Positions 24,918 to 34,130 of a stretch of DNA of 64,000 nt are shown one piece after another. The stretch is from Bradyrhizobium sp. AUGA SZCCT0283. Its GTDB lineage: Bacteria > Pseudomonadota > Alphaproteobacteria > Rhizobiales > Xanthobacteraceae. The DNA lies in the NCBI RefSeq assembly GCF_018130385.1, contig NZ_JAFCLU010000006.1:62001-126000 (forward strand). The letters are read 5' to 3'. Every line of letters starts with the position of its first letter. The stretch's first letter is position 1. A program made the position numbers and the translations under genes. The notes beneath the pieces were generated by a model that saw only the letters and a program-made list of their open reading frames with translations, was not told the origin of the DNA and did no database searches.

Positions 24918-27860
24918 TCACCACGAATAGCGCGCAACGCCCTTGCCGGCGTAGGAATTGGTGACGCTGGAGAACTGGCCTTCGAAGATGGCCGCCGCTG
25001 ACCAGCCGTTCAGCCATTTCATCTCGGCCGCGCCGGTGATAAGCGCCGAATCATGCGCCTGCGCCGCGCCGTTGACGACGAAGGCCGCGCCCGGCAGCGT
25101 CTGGAACAAGGCCGTGACGTTGCGGTCGGTGTTGAAATCATGCGCCCAGGCGGCGCGGCCGCGCAGGGTCAGGATGCCGCTCGGCACAGCAAACGACTTG
25201 TCGGTGCGAACGCCGAGTTCGGTGCGCGAGGCCGTAACGTCCTTGGCCGCATAGTTCAGCGCAAACGTGCCGGCGCCCGCCAGCACCTGCTCGGCATAGG
25301 CCGGCAGGCTGTAGGTCGTGAACTGGCCGGCGGCATAGGGCGTGATGCCCATCCAGGGCGTCACATAGCGGTAGCCGCCCTCGATGCGGCCGGACCAGGC
25401 GTTGGCGTTGAACTGGGCGCGCAGCCGCTCGAAGCCCGCCACCGTGACCGTGCGTTCGGTCGTCACGTCCTGCCAGCCATAGGCCGCCGCCGCGGTGACG
25501 TAGGCCTTACCGATGTTGTGGCGCACGAAGGCGCCGGCCTGGAACAGATCCGAGCGCCCGGAGCCGAAACCGGAAACACTGAAATTGGTGCCGCCGCCGG
25601 CAAGCGCAAAACCGGCCAGCGTGTCGCGCGAGAGGCGATAGTCGGCGCCAACCGCAAAACCGAACGCGCGCGCGGTCGCGTCGTTCGATCCGAGCGCGGC
25701 GTTGCCTGAGGTGTTGCTGCCGCCGCCGAAAGCGGAGCCCCAGACGCTCCAGCGCTGATCGAACAGGTCGTTGCGCGCGACATCCGCCTTGGTCGGGAAT
25801 TTGGCAAAGGCGTCGCGCGCGGCGCGGGGCTTCTTCGCGGCATAGCCAAGCGCGCTCTCTTCAGCGAACGGGACAGCGCCGGCATTGCCACCGAAGCCGC
25901 CATTGCGGCCCGCCACGAACGGATCTGAGATCAGCGAGAGGAACAGATTCATGGCGTCGAAGGTGCCCTGCTGCGATCCCGTCGCCAACTCGCCAGAGAC
26001 CTGCGTCAGGCCGGCCGGCGAGAGCGAGGCGAAGCCGACCGGGATGCCGCCGGTGGTGTTGAAGAAATTGGTCAGCGCGTTGGCGACGTTCTGCTGGTTG
26101 AGGTTGAGGCCGCCGCCATAGTTCAGCGCGAAGTTCAGATAGACGTTGTTGGTGTCGTAGCTGAGGCTCGGGTTCAGGTTGGACGAAACGCCAGAAACCA
26201 CCGGGTTGAACGTGTCGGGCACGCCGCCGGTTGCGGTCAGGATCGTATAGTGCTTCGCCACCGTGCCGATCGGAACGACCACGACGGTGGCGCCGCCAAG
26301 GGTCGCCACACCGGTGACCCGGGTCAGATCGCTGCTCGTACCCGAAATCTCGACCATGTAGCTCGAGGCCGCCGAGAACGTCAGGCTTCCCGCCACGTTG
26401 AAGGTGCCGGTCGAATTACCCGGCGCCAACGTACCGCCATTGACGATGATATTGTCGACGGTGCCGATGCCGCCGAGCGTGCCGCCGGCATGGACGGTGA
26501 CGAGGCCATTGATGACGCCATTCACCGCGAGCGTGCCGCCAACGACGTTCCAGTTCTGCGCGCCGGTGCCGGTGACGGTCCAGTTCGAGCTGTCGACCTT
26601 GTTGAAGGTCGAGAAGCCGTCATATTGCTGGCCGGCGCCGATCAGGCTGAGGTTGAAGGTGTCCTTGCCGGTGCCGCCGAGCTGGAACGTGTCGGTGCCG
26701 TTGCCGAGCACGAGACCATTGATGACGCTGCCCGGGCCGAGCGTCAGCGTGCTGTTGCCGCAACCGCAGAGTTCGATCGCTGCAAAACCGGTCGCGGCAT
26801 TGATTGTGCCTGAATTGAAAACGGTGCCGGTGCCCTGAAGTAGAATGCCAATGCCGGTTCCACCCGCGCCGACGTTGATCGTTCCCGTGTTGATGACGCT
26901 ATTGCTGCCGCCGAAACTGGAGACGTCGATGCCGACGGCGAAGCCGCCCCCGACGGTGATGGTGCCGCTGTTGGTGATGGTGTTGGAATCGCCGAGCACG
27001 ACGATGCCGAAGGCATCGTCGCCGAGCAGGATGCGGCCGCTGTTGTTGATCGTGCCGGACGAACCGTTATAGGCGACGCCGGCGCTTCCGACGCCGCCAT
27101 TGACGGTGCCGAGATGGGTGATCAGGGCGCGGTCGCCCTGCGCCGAGATCCCGGCGGCGTTGTCGGCAACATTGATCACCCCGTTGCTCGTGATCAGCGC
27201 ATCATCGCCAAACACGTCAATCCCGACGCCGAAAGCGCCCACGTTGATCGTGCCGGCATTGTTGACGATGGCGCGATTGCCCTGCATCAGGATGCCATCG
27301 GCCTGGCCGGCCGTAATGGTCGCGCCGGCAAAGTTGCTCACGGTGTTATCGTCATTGATGGCGACGATGGCGGCCGCTAGCCCGGCCGCGTCGCCGATCG
27401 TCATGGCGCCCGCATTCGTCACGGTGCTGTTGCCGGCGGCAAAGATTCCCGAGCCGCCGTCGCCGACGGTGATGACGCCGGAGGCGGCGTTGACAATCGT
27501 GTTGTTCACGCCGGCGAAGATGCCGGTGCTTGATGGCCCGGCGGCAAGCGTGCCGCTATTGGTAACCGTGTTGAAGTCGTTGACGCCGATGATCACGCCA
27601 CCGCCGCCATCGCTGACGGCCGCCCCGGACAACACGTTGACGGTGAGATTGTTGACGCCGCCGCCGGCCTGGAAGCCGCCCGGGGTGTTGCCGCTGCAGG
27701 TGACGGTCTGGCCGCTCGATGCCGGATCGGGCGCGCATGCCGCGTTCGCGGGCGCCGCCGACAGGCACAGGCCAACGAGAAATCCCGACATCGCGACTGC
27801 CCGCGCAGCCGTATTCCGGCGGCGTCGGCCCTGCGCCGACGGTAGCAACTGAAAATGCAA
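24918..27860 (-). CDS. Autotransporter (type Va secretion) with repetitive passenger
   Basis: 980 residues. A signal peptide covers about 1-40 (AMSGFLVGLCLSAAPANA). The passenger, about 45-640, is a beta-helix built from repeats of 20-30 residues rich in N, G and T, such as NTVTNSGTLAAG, GTINVGAFGVGIDV and NTITNSGTITVGGG, followed by an autotransporter-type ring (GGTLAPGNSTGTFNVAG, 'autotransporter-associated beta strand'). The C-terminal 280 residues form the translocating barrel, with strand patterns such as VWGSAFGGGSNTSGN and a final aromatic residue in RYSW. The start is TTG at 27860; ATG 27791 begins the signal core and could also serve. A surface adhesin role is likely but unproven. 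Confidence 0.88.
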   Translation of the reverse strand: MHFQLLPSAQGRRRRNTAARAVAMSGFLVGLCLSAAPANAACAPDPASSGQTVTCSGNTPGGFQAGGGVNNLTVNVLSGAAVSDGGGGVIIGVNDFNTVTNSGTLAAGPSSTGIFAGVNNTIVNAASGVITVGDGGSGIFAAGNSTVTNAGAMTIGDAAGLAAAIVAINDDNTVSNFAGATITAGQADGILMQGNRAIVNNAGTINVGAFGVGIDVFGDDALITSNGVINVADNAAGISAQGDRALITHLGTVNGGVGSAGVAYNGSSGTINNSGRILLGDDAFGIVVLGDSNTITNSGTITVGGGFAVGIDVSSFGGSNSVINTGTINVGAGGTGIGILLQGTGTVFNSGTINAATGFAAIELCGCGNSTLTLGPGSVINGLVLGNGTDTFQLGGTGKDTFNLSLIGAGQQYDGFSTFNKVDSSNWTVTGTGAQNWNVVGGTLAVNGVINGLVTVHAGGTLGGIGTVDNIIVNGGTLAPGNSTGTFNVAGSLTFSAASSYMVEISGTSSDLTRVTGVATLGGATVVVVPIGTVAKHYTILTATGGVPDTFNPVVSGVSSNLNPSLSYDTNNVYLNFALNYGGGLNLNQQNVANALTNFFNTTGGIPVGFASLSPAGLTQVSGELATGSQQGTFDAMNLFLSLISDPFVAGRNGGFGGNAGAVPFAEESALGYAAKKPRAARDAFAKFPTKADVARNDLFDQRWSVWGSAFGGGSNTSGNAALGSNDATARAFGFAVGADYRLSRDTLAGFALAGGGTNFSVSGFGSGRSDLFQAGAFVRHNIGKAYVTAAAAYGWQDVTTERTVTVAGFERLRAQFNANAWSGRIEGGYRYVTPWMGITPYAAGQFTTYSLPAYAEQVLAGAGTFALNYAAKDVTASRTELGVRTDKSFAVPSGILTLRGRAAWAHDFNTDRNVTALFQTLPGAAFVVNGAAQAHDSALITGAAEMKWLNGWSAAAIFEGQFSSVTNSYAGKGVARYSW

Positions 27861-28046
27861 CGCCCGAACCCCATTCCCCGGCGCTCTGCGGCACCATCGG
27901 AACTCACTAGCATGGGTTCCGCCGTAGAATTACGGATGCGGGGGTGAATCGGTCAGATTTGCACGACAACCAAGCGTTTTGCGGCGCCGCTGTGGCACCC
28001 GCGCCACGTTTTTGGCGGCCTAACTATGACGGCCTAGCTGGCAGGA

Positions 28047-29090
28047 TCAGGCGTTCGGCGACGGCTCCCCCGAGACGGCCAGCAGCTGCGAGCGTCGGAC
28101 GCGCTCGCGATGGGCGGTGTAGAGGCCGGAGGCGACAATGAAGGCGGCGCCGGTGATGGTGTAGGCATCCGGGACTTCGCCGAAGATCAGGAAGCCGAGC
28201 ACGCTGACCCACAGCAACTGCGTGTAGGAAAACGGCGCCAGCACGGAGGCATCAGCATAGCGGAACGCCAGCACCACGATCCACTGTCCCGCGGTCGAGG
28301 CGACGCCGATCAGGATACCGAAGGCGATGTCGTGCCAGGTCGGCGTCACCCAGACGAACGGCACCAGCGCGGAGAGAATGAGCAGGCCCGCGATCGACGA
28401 ATAGGTCATGGTGGTGATGGCGCGCTCGGTGCCGCTCATCATCCGCGTCATGATCAGCGTGCAGGCCCAGGCCAGCGCCGAGACCAGCGGAAAGAACGCC
28501 GCCGGGTGAAACGCGCCGGTGCCCGGGCGCAGGATGATGAGCACGCCGATCAGGCCCACTGCAGTGGCGATCCAGCGGCGCAAGCCCACCTTCTCGCCGA
28601 GAAAGATGATCGACAGCGCGGTGACAAACAGCGGCGCGACGAAGCCGGTGGCGGAAGCTTCCGCGATGGGGAGGAACCGCAGGCCGGAGATGAAGAACAG
28701 CGACGATCCCAACAGCGCGGCGCCGCGCACCAGATGCAGGCCAAGCCGGTTGGTGTGCAGCGCATAGAGCGGGGAACCCGGCATCATCGCCGGCGTCATG
28801 ATCACCGCGAACACCAGGAAGCGGATCCAGGCGATCTCGATCGAAGGCAGTGTCGCCGAGAGATATTTCGCCGTCACGTCGGAGGTGCCGAGAAAGATCG
28901 TCGAGGCCAGCACCAGCGCGATGCCCTTGAACGGCCGGTCGGCGCGCGCGGGCGCCTTGCGGACGGCGGACTTCTTCTCGGGCAAAGGTATTGGAGCGCT
29001 GTCCAGCCTCGCGGCTGCGGCGGGGGGCGGTGTCACGGCAATCTCGAAGGCAGTAAATTTCGAATCGGGCGAGGTTGAAAAAAACACCAA
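28047..29090 (-). CDS. DMT/EamA-family transporter
   Basis: 347-residue membrane protein with ten hydrophobic helices in two EamA repeats: the first starts at GIALVLASTIFLGTSDVTAKYL (about 55) and the second at AFFPLVSALAWACTLIMTRMM (about 205). EamA proteins export or exchange small metabolites such as amino acids or purines. The N-terminal 50 residues are polar and proline-rich. The start codon is GTG at 29090; there is no ATG before the first helix, and the ribosome binding site is weak, so the start is uncertain. Confidence 0.85.
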   Translation of the reverse strand: MVFFSTSPDSKFTAFEIAVTPPPAAAARLDSAPIPLPEKKSAVRKAPARADRPFKGIALVLASTIFLGTSDVTAKYLSATLPSIEIAWIRFLVFAVIMTPAMMPGSPLYALHTNRLGLHLVRGAALLGSSLFFISGLRFLPIAEASATGFVAPLFVTALSIIFLGEKVGLRRWIATAVGLIGVLIILRPGTGAFHPAAFFPLVSALAWACTLIMTRMMSGTERAITTMTYSSIAGLLILSALVPFVWVTPTWHDIAFGILIGVASTAGQWIVVLAFRYADASVLAPFSYTQLLWVSVLGFLIFGEVPDAYTITGAAFIVASGLYTAHRERVRRSQLLAVSGEPSPNA

Positions 29091-29176
29091 TTCGCCCGGT
29101 GCGACTAGGTCCGAAAACAGGATGCGGATATGCGCGGAGGGCGCAATTGCAACGCTTTGTTAAGGACGGTGTTCCC

Positions 29177-30019
29177 TTAGAGCATCGGCAAACCGCGCGG
29201 CTTGGGACCGCGCGGAAAGGCCTTGTCGAGCGCGGCGATCTCGGCGGCGCTCAGTTTCAGATCGCCGGCGCCGGCATTTTCGGCGGCGTGCTCCGCGCTT
29301 GACGCCTTTGGAATCGCAAGCACCGATGGCGCCCGCGTGAGAAACGCCAATGCGACCTGGCGCGCGGTCGCCTTGTGCGCGTCGGCGATGGCCTGCAGCA
29401 CCTCACCGCCCTTGCTGCGTGCGGACGGAAATTCATTGTGGCCGAACGGCGAATAGGCGACGACGGCGACACCGTGTTGCTCGCACCACGGGATGACCGC
29501 GTGCTCGATAGCGCGCTCCTGCAGATGGTAGAGCACCTGGTTGCAGGCGATCTTGCCCTCGCCCGCGACATCGAGCAGTTCGTCGAGATCGTCCGAGTCG
29601 AAATTGCTGACGCCCCAGGAACGGATCTTTCCGGCCGCCACCAGTTCGTCGAACGCCGCCACCGTCTCCTCGAACGGATACGAGCCGCGCCAGTGCAGGA
29701 GATAGCAGTCGAGATGATCGGTCTTCAGCCGCTTCAGCGAGCGCTCGCAGGCGGCGATGGTGCCGCGCCGCGAGGCGTTGCTCGGCAGCACTTTTGAGAC
29801 GAGAAAGAGTTTTTCACGCGGCAGGCCCGCGATCGCGTCGGCGATCACGAGTTCGGCGTCGCCATACATCTCGGCGGTGTCGATATGGGTCATGCCTGTT
29901 TCGATGCCCCGGCGCAGCGCCGCGACAGCCGCCTTGCGGTCGCCGCGGTCGAGATACCAGGTGCCCTGCCCGATTACGGAAACCTCCGGGCCATGCGTGC
30001 CGAATTTTTTCTGTTTCAA
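29177..30019 (-). CDS. Aldo/keto reductase
   Basis: 280-residue TIM-barrel NADPH-dependent oxidoreductase. The catalytic tetrad can be placed: Asp in HIDTAEMYGD with Tyr, Lys in LFLVSKVLPSN, and His in DCYLLHWRGS; the cofactor-binding SWGVSNFD follows. The close match is to the 2,5-diketo-gluconate-reductase-like group. The TTG at 30019 is the likely start because GAGGTGATC precedes it directly; the longer frame has no supportable site. It begins seven bases after the LysR-type gene and is probably cotranscribed with it. Confidence 0.87.
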   Translation of the reverse strand: MKQKKFGTHGPEVSVIGQGTWYLDRGDRKAAVAALRRGIETGMTHIDTAEMYGDAELVIADAIAGLPREKLFLVSKVLPSNASRRGTIAACERSLKRLKTDHLDCYLLHWRGSYPFEETVAAFDELVAAGKIRSWGVSNFDSDDLDELLDVAGEGKIACNQVLYHLQERAIEHAVIPWCEQHGVAVVAYSPFGHNEFPSARSKGGEVLQAIADAHKATARQVALAFLTRAPSVLAIPKASSAEHAAENAGAGDLKLSAAEIAALDKAFPRGPKPRGLPML

Positions 30020-30026
30020 GATCACC

Positions 30027-30656
30027 TCAACTTCTGATGATGCCGGCCAGACGGCGACGACGATGCAGCGCGAGCGCATTCTCCGCCGGCAGACCGCGCA
30101 GCCAGTCGCGGAAGCCTGATATCTCGGGGCAATCGGCGGTGCCGGCAGGCGCAATCAGCCAATCGCCGAGCCCGGATCCTTCCGTCACGCGGTCGCAGCG
30201 GTAGCCCGGATGGTGGCCGAGCCCGCGGGCGATCAGCACATCGACCTTGCCCTCGATCAATTCGTGGAGGCCTGCGGGCTGCAGCACCCGCAAGCCGATT
30301 TCCGCGTGGCTTGCGCGAAACTCCGCCAGCTCCAGACGGCGCAGATCGAAGCTGCCGTGCACGCCGAGCTGCAGCAGCACCGCGCCCACCGGTCTCAATT
30401 TTTCGGTCGCACTGGCGATGCGACGAAAGCCGCCGGAAATTTCAGGCAGATAGGCCTGGCCGGCCTCGGTCAGGACGAGCTGCTTGTGCAGCCGCTCGAA
30501 CAGGCGGACGCCCAGGCGCGCTTCCAGCGCTTTCACCTGCTGCCCCACGGCGGCAGGCGTCACATGCAGCTCATGCGCGGCGAGCTTGAAGCTGAGATGC
30601 CGCGCTGCGGCTTCGAACGCGCGGAGCGCATTGAGCGGTGGAAGGATGTAGGTCAT
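30027..30656 (-). CDS. LysR/GcvA-type regulator with an internally shortened effector domain
   Basis: 209 residues, against about 300 for the GcvA-like family. The winged HTH is intact (LNALRAFEAAARHLSFKLAAHELHVTPAAV, then LEARLGVRLFERLHKQLVLT, residues 8-70). The effector domain starts normally (VGAVLLQLGVHGSFDL, VDVLIARGLGHHPGYRCDRV) and then passes directly into what is usually the C-terminal end (GLGDWLIAPAG, EISGFRDWLRGLP). Seventy to ninety residues appear to be missing in frame. It may still bind DNA but probably senses no ligand in the usual way. ATG 30656 is chosen at the start of the conserved HTH. Confidence 0.75.
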   Translation of the reverse strand: MTYILPPLNALRAFEAAARHLSFKLAAHELHVTPAAVGQQVKALEARLGVRLFERLHKQLVLTEAGQAYLPEISGGFRRIASATEKLRPVGAVLLQLGVHGSFDLRRLELAEFRASHAEIGLRVLQPAGLHELIEGKVDVLIARGLGHHPGYRCDRVTEGSGLGDWLIAPAGTADCPEISGFRDWLRGLPAENALALHRRRRLAGIIRS

Positions 30657-30782
30657 CGCCGTCCAGTTTGTCACTGATAGGCTCAAGCCTTGCAATAGAT
30701 TTTCTTGCGCTGAACCGCAGCAACAATGCTTTGCCCTGCGGTGCTGCCGCCGGTTACGGTCGGCCCGCAATCCGGAGATCCC

Positions 30783-31652
30783 ATGCCCCGCCGACTGGAT
30801 CATCTCGTCATTTGTGTCCGCGATCTGGCGCAGGCTGCGCTGGACTGGCAAACGCTGGGTTTCAGCCTCACGCCGACCGGCGTGCATCCGTTCGGAACCA
30901 GCAACCGCCTGGCGATGTTCGCCAACAATTTTCTCGAGCTGCTGGCGGTCACCGATGCTGCGACGGTGCCGCCGGCTTCATCAGGCCGTTTCAGCTTCGC
31001 CGCCCACAACCGCGATTTTCTGGCCGGCGGTGAGGGAATGTCGATGCTGGCCATGCACAGCGCCGACGCCAACGCCGATGCGGCGCGCTTTGAGGCCCAT
31101 CACATCGGCGCCTATGCGCCGTTTGATTTTGGCCGTGACGCGGTGCTGCCCGGCGGCGGCACGGCGCGCGTCGAGTTTTCACTGGCCTTCGCCACCGATC
31201 CCGCGATGCCCGGGATCGCCTTCTTCACCTGCCAGCAGCGTCACCCGCCGGAACTGTTCTGGAAGCCAGAATATCAGCATCATCCCAACGGCGCCTTGCG
31301 CGTGATCGAGGTTGTGATGTCGGCGCCGGAGCCGGCAGAGCACCGCAGCTTCCTCGAGCACATCACGGAGAGTGCCGCCGAGCTTGCACCCGGGCGATTG
31401 ACGGTCGGTGCGCGCGGCGACCGGATCACCGTGCTCGGCCCAGCCGAGATGGCGCGCCAGCTGCCGGGCCTCGCCGTCGCCCCTTCGCCGCGCTTTTGCG
31501 CCGCGCGTGTGGCAGTCACCGATCTCGATGCGACCCAGCGGGTGTTGAAAAACAACGGCGTCGACTTCGAGGTTAGCGGCGCCGTGCTGCTCGTTCCGCC
31601 CGCGGCGTCGCATGGTCTGGCGCTGGAATTCGTCGAACAGGAGACAATGTAA
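30783..31652 (+). CDS. VOC-family glyoxalase-like protein
   Basis: 289 residues with two vicinal-oxygen-chelate modules: RRLDHLVICVRDLAQAALDW at the start, with a metal-type His in LDHLV, and a second beta-alpha-beta unit after about residue 190 (AARVAVTDLDATQRVLKNNG). It fits the glyoxalase-3-type family of unknown substrate. ATG at 30783 follows GGAGATCC. It is the first gene of a unit with a RidA gene (frameshifted), which starts immediately at 31653, and an ATC-hydrolase-like gene. Confidence 0.82.
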   Translation: MPRRLDHLVICVRDLAQAALDWQTLGFSLTPTGVHPFGTSNRLAMFANNFLELLAVTDAATVPPASSGRFSFAAHNRDFLAGGEGMSMLAMHSADANADAARFEAHHIGAYAPFDFGRDAVLPGGGTARVEFSLAFATDPAMPGIAFFTCQQRHPPELFWKPEYQHHPNGALRVIEVVMSAPEPAEHRSFLEHITESAAELAPGRLTVGARGDRITVLGPAEMARQLPGLAVAPSPRFCAARVAVTDLDATQRVLKNNGVDFEVSGAVLLVPPAASHGLALEFVEQETM

Positions 31653-32038
31653 ATGGCTCAAATCGTCCGCCATAACCCCGCAGCCGTCCACGCGCCTTCC
31701 AGCGGCTACAGCATGGGCTGGAACTTGGCCAGCATCGCCGGCTGCTGTTCATCAGCGGCCAGGTGCCGGAAAAACCTGACGGCAGCGTGCCCGAAGGTTT
31801 CGAGGCGCAATGCGAGCAGGCCTGGCGCAACATCATCGCGGTGCTCGCCGCCGCCGGCCTCGGCGTCGAGCATCTGGTCAAGATCACTACGTTTCTTACC
31901 GACCGAAGCCAGGTCGTGGCCAACCGCGCGGTTCGCCGCAAGATGCTGCAAGGAAACGAACCCGCGTCCACGGTGATGATCGCTGAAACCGTCGACGGCA
32001 AATGGTTGCTGGAGATCGAGGCGATCGCTGCGGAATGA
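31653..32038 (+). pseudogene. ridA: RidA-family reactive-intermediate deaminase, frameshifted
   Basis: RidA proteins hydrolyse reactive enamine/imine intermediates such as 2-aminoacrylate. Frame 1 encodes MAQIVRHNPAAVHAPSSGYSMG and then turns to nonsense. From 31718 the next frame continues the family as LELGQHRRLLFISGQVPEKP, through FEAQCEQAWRNIIAVLAAAG, to the stop at 32036-32038. One missing base at 31717/31718 (ATGGG_CTGGAA) would restore a single 128-129-residue protein. Either the gene is newly inactivated or the base was lost in assembly. Its start abuts the VOC gene stop, so coexpression is likely. Confidence 0.82.
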
Positions 32039-32072
32039 AACGCGTACGGCTAATCCTGCGGGGGGACATCGC

Positions 32073-32747
32073 ATGGGCGAAATTCATCCCTTTTACGAGG
32101 CGCATCGCGGCGCAATGGAAGCCGCCATGCGCCAGCGCCTCGATCTTGCCGAGACGATGTTGCGCGAACGCGCGCATCTCGCGGATTTGGACAAAGTCAG
32201 ACAAGATGTGATGGACGAGTTCGAAATCGTACTCGGCCAAATGCCTTATGTCGGCGGTGCGGCCAGCCGCATGAGCGACTTCTTCATGCGCTTGATGGGC
32301 TTTATGGCTATCGGGCGCGTGCTCCGGCGGCATGGCGTTGCGCTCCCGATCATTGGCGATATCGAGCGAGAAAGTTACAAGGCTCAATTGCTGACCGTGC
32401 CGGAGGCCGAACGGCTCGCTTCGGGACGTCAGTTCATGTCTCGGGAGAACCAATCCTTGCTCCGCGAGCAGGCAGCAAAAAGTCTGGCGAACGAATATCC
32501 AGAGGATTTTGTCTACGATTTCGTCGAGCCAGGGCCCGGCGACAGCTTTGAATTCGGTATCGATTACAAGGCTTGTGGCTTCTGCAAATTCGCCGCTCGT
32601 CACGGAGATAAAGAAATTCTCCCACACATTTGCGGACTTGATTTCGAGGCCTACGCAACGCGTGGCATCCGTTTGGAACGAACCCAAACGCTGGCTGGCG
32701 GCGCCAGCCACTGCAATTTCCGCTTCTCCCGCCTCGAAGCAAAGTAG
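32073..32747 (+). CDS. L-2-amino-thiazoline-4-carboxylic acid hydrolase-family protein
   Basis: 224 residues. The C-terminal half carries the family pattern: YKACGFCKFAARHGDKEILP, HICGLDFEAY, then GIRLERTQTLAGGASHCNFRF, with conserved Cys residues that probably form the active or metal site. The family includes enzymes that open the thiazoline ring of ATC to give cysteine derivatives; many members have unknown substrates. The ATG at 32073 is preceded by GGGGGGA. It lies 34 bases downstream of the RidA gene in a small operon whose products all handle small reactive carbonyl or amino compounds. Confidence 0.75.
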   Translation: MGEIHPFYEAHRGAMEAAMRQRLDLAETMLRERAHLADLDKVRQDVMDEFEIVLGQMPYVGGAASRMSDFFMRLMGFMAIGRVLRRHGVALPIIGDIERESYKAQLLTVPEAERLASGRQFMSRENQSLLREQAAKSLANEYPEDFVYDFVEPGPGDSFEFGIDYKACGFCKFAARHGDKEILPHICGLDFEAYATRGIRLERTQTLAGGASHCNFRFSRLEAK

Positions 32748-32758
32748 GAGATGCGAGG

Positions 32759-32867
32759 CGTCCGCTTCGGGTCGTCAGCGTCGGCTTGACCGGACCACGG
32801 CGACTTCCGGTCTACCCCCGGCAACGGACATCGTCAGCGCCGGTTGGCAGGTCTGTTTCGTGCCAAA
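32759..32867. repeat. Dispersed ~107-bp element, copy A
   Basis: First of a family of intergenic repeats sharing the core CACGGCGACTTCCGGTCT, followed by AACGGACATCGTCAGCGCCGG and ending GTCTGTTTCGTGCC or CATGTCTCAAAGGTGCC. Eight copies occur between here and 47.2 kb, none elsewhere in the window. Confidence 0.8.
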
Positions 32868-32965
32868 AACGGAAGTTGGGTGGGCCGCGGCCGCCCGGAG
32901 GCGCTCGATCGCCCGGCCGAGCTCCCGGAAAACGGCATCAACGATCTTGAACGAGATACAACAGT

Positions 32966-33901
32966 TCAGTGCTTTGCAATGAATGCAAGCACCGTCTCAT
33001 TGAACGCTTGGGGGTTCTCAACCTCCATCTGATGAGATGCCACCGGAATCGTTGCACGTTCTACGCTCGGTAAGCAGTGCTCCAACATGTCGTTGATGAC
33101 ATGGAACATCTTAGGACTGAGTTCCCCGTCGAGGAGCAATGTTGGCGCTTTCACCTTCTGCACGTCCTCGCATGTGGTGGGCGGGAAGAGGTCTCGCGAT
33201 GATCTCTCGCCTTTTAGTTCTTGGACATTGTCCATGAGGCGCTTCAGAACGGGAGGTGGGAGTTTCTCGTACGAACCCTCGCCCAACATGCCGTTCGTAA
33301 ATCGACGCACTCCTTCTTCGTCATTCCCCTGCTTGAACGCTTCGCTCGAAGCGATTGATGTCGCGATAGCGGTGGTAAGAAGAGCATCTCCTTCAGGTGT
33401 CGTTTTTAGTAACGGCATTATAGGCGGTTCGCCCAGCGTCAGACTGCGAATGACCTCCGGGTGATCTCGTGCGACCAGGAACGCAATAAACGCCCCATAC
33501 GAATGACCAATGAGATGAACCGGGGGCAGATTAAGTGCCTTGATGAATGCAGCCAGGTCTCTCGCATGTATGGTGACAGAAAAATCTGTTGCATCTTTGG
33601 GCCATTCATTTGGATAGTGATACCGACGACTGTACGAGATTAGTCGATATCCCTTCGAGAACGCCTCAAGCTGTCCATCCCACGTGCGGTAATCCTCCAG
33701 TGTGCCGTGCACCAGCACCACTGGAGTTCCTTGCCCGAGTTCAATGTAATGGAGTGTAAGGTCATTAACTCGTACCTCTTTTGTTTGCATCTCCGAAGAG
33801 GATGCGCCTTTCTGCTGCGCGAATGACGGACTCGCGACGAAGAACATGGCTGCTACCGATACGAGGACGATGTTTTTCAAGACGAGCGTTCTCGGTTGCA
33901 T
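32966..33901 (-). CDS. Exported alpha/beta hydrolase
   Basis: 311 residues. A signal peptide (LKNIVLVSVAAMFFVASPSFA) predicts export. The hydrolase fold shows PVVLVHGTLEDYRTWDGQLE (oxyanion His-Gly), the nucleophile elbow LIGHSYGAFIA, the acid in LLLDGELSP, and the catalytic His in VASHQMEVENP. It resembles haloperoxidase-like and epoxide-hydrolase-like esterases; substrate unknown. ATG 33901 is preferred since CAGGAGAGC precedes it and the signal peptide starts there. The DNA here is visibly less GC-rich than the neighbours, consistent with acquired DNA. Confidence 0.85.
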   Translation of the reverse strand: MQPRTLVLKNIVLVSVAAMFFVASPSFAQQKGASSSEMQTKEVRVNDLTLHYIELGQGTPVVLVHGTLEDYRTWDGQLEAFSKGYRLISYSRRYHYPNEWPKDATDFSVTIHARDLAAFIKALNLPPVHLIGHSYGAFIAFLVARDHPEVIRSLTLGEPPIMPLLKTTPEGDALLTTAIATSIASSEAFKQGNDEEGVRRFTNGMLGEGSYEKLPPPVLKRLMDNVQELKGERSSRDLFPPTTCEDVQKVKAPTLLLDGELSPKMFHVINDMLEHCLPSVERATIPVASHQMEVENPQAFNETVLAFIAKH

Positions 33902-34130
33902 ATGGCTCTCCTGGTGTTGTGATACGTGTCGGGCGCTGGCGCGCACACAACTCTGCGCAGGGTGAGTCACGCCGGCAAGAAGGAGACGTCGATTAATTGA
34001 AGTGCGATGCCCGCCGACGGTACGCCAGCTACCCGCTGTCCCATGCAAAGACTTCGGACGTCCGCTTCCGGAAACGCCAATTCTAGCCGATTTCACCGGC
34101 CTGAGGAACAGTTCTCTCGGCTCGACCAAT

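Noticed and set aside
26250..27852. Several plus-strand frames opposite the autotransporter
   Set aside because: The repeats in the real gene create long low-complexity frames (TLIVPALL, PPPAPTLIVPV); none has a start site or family.
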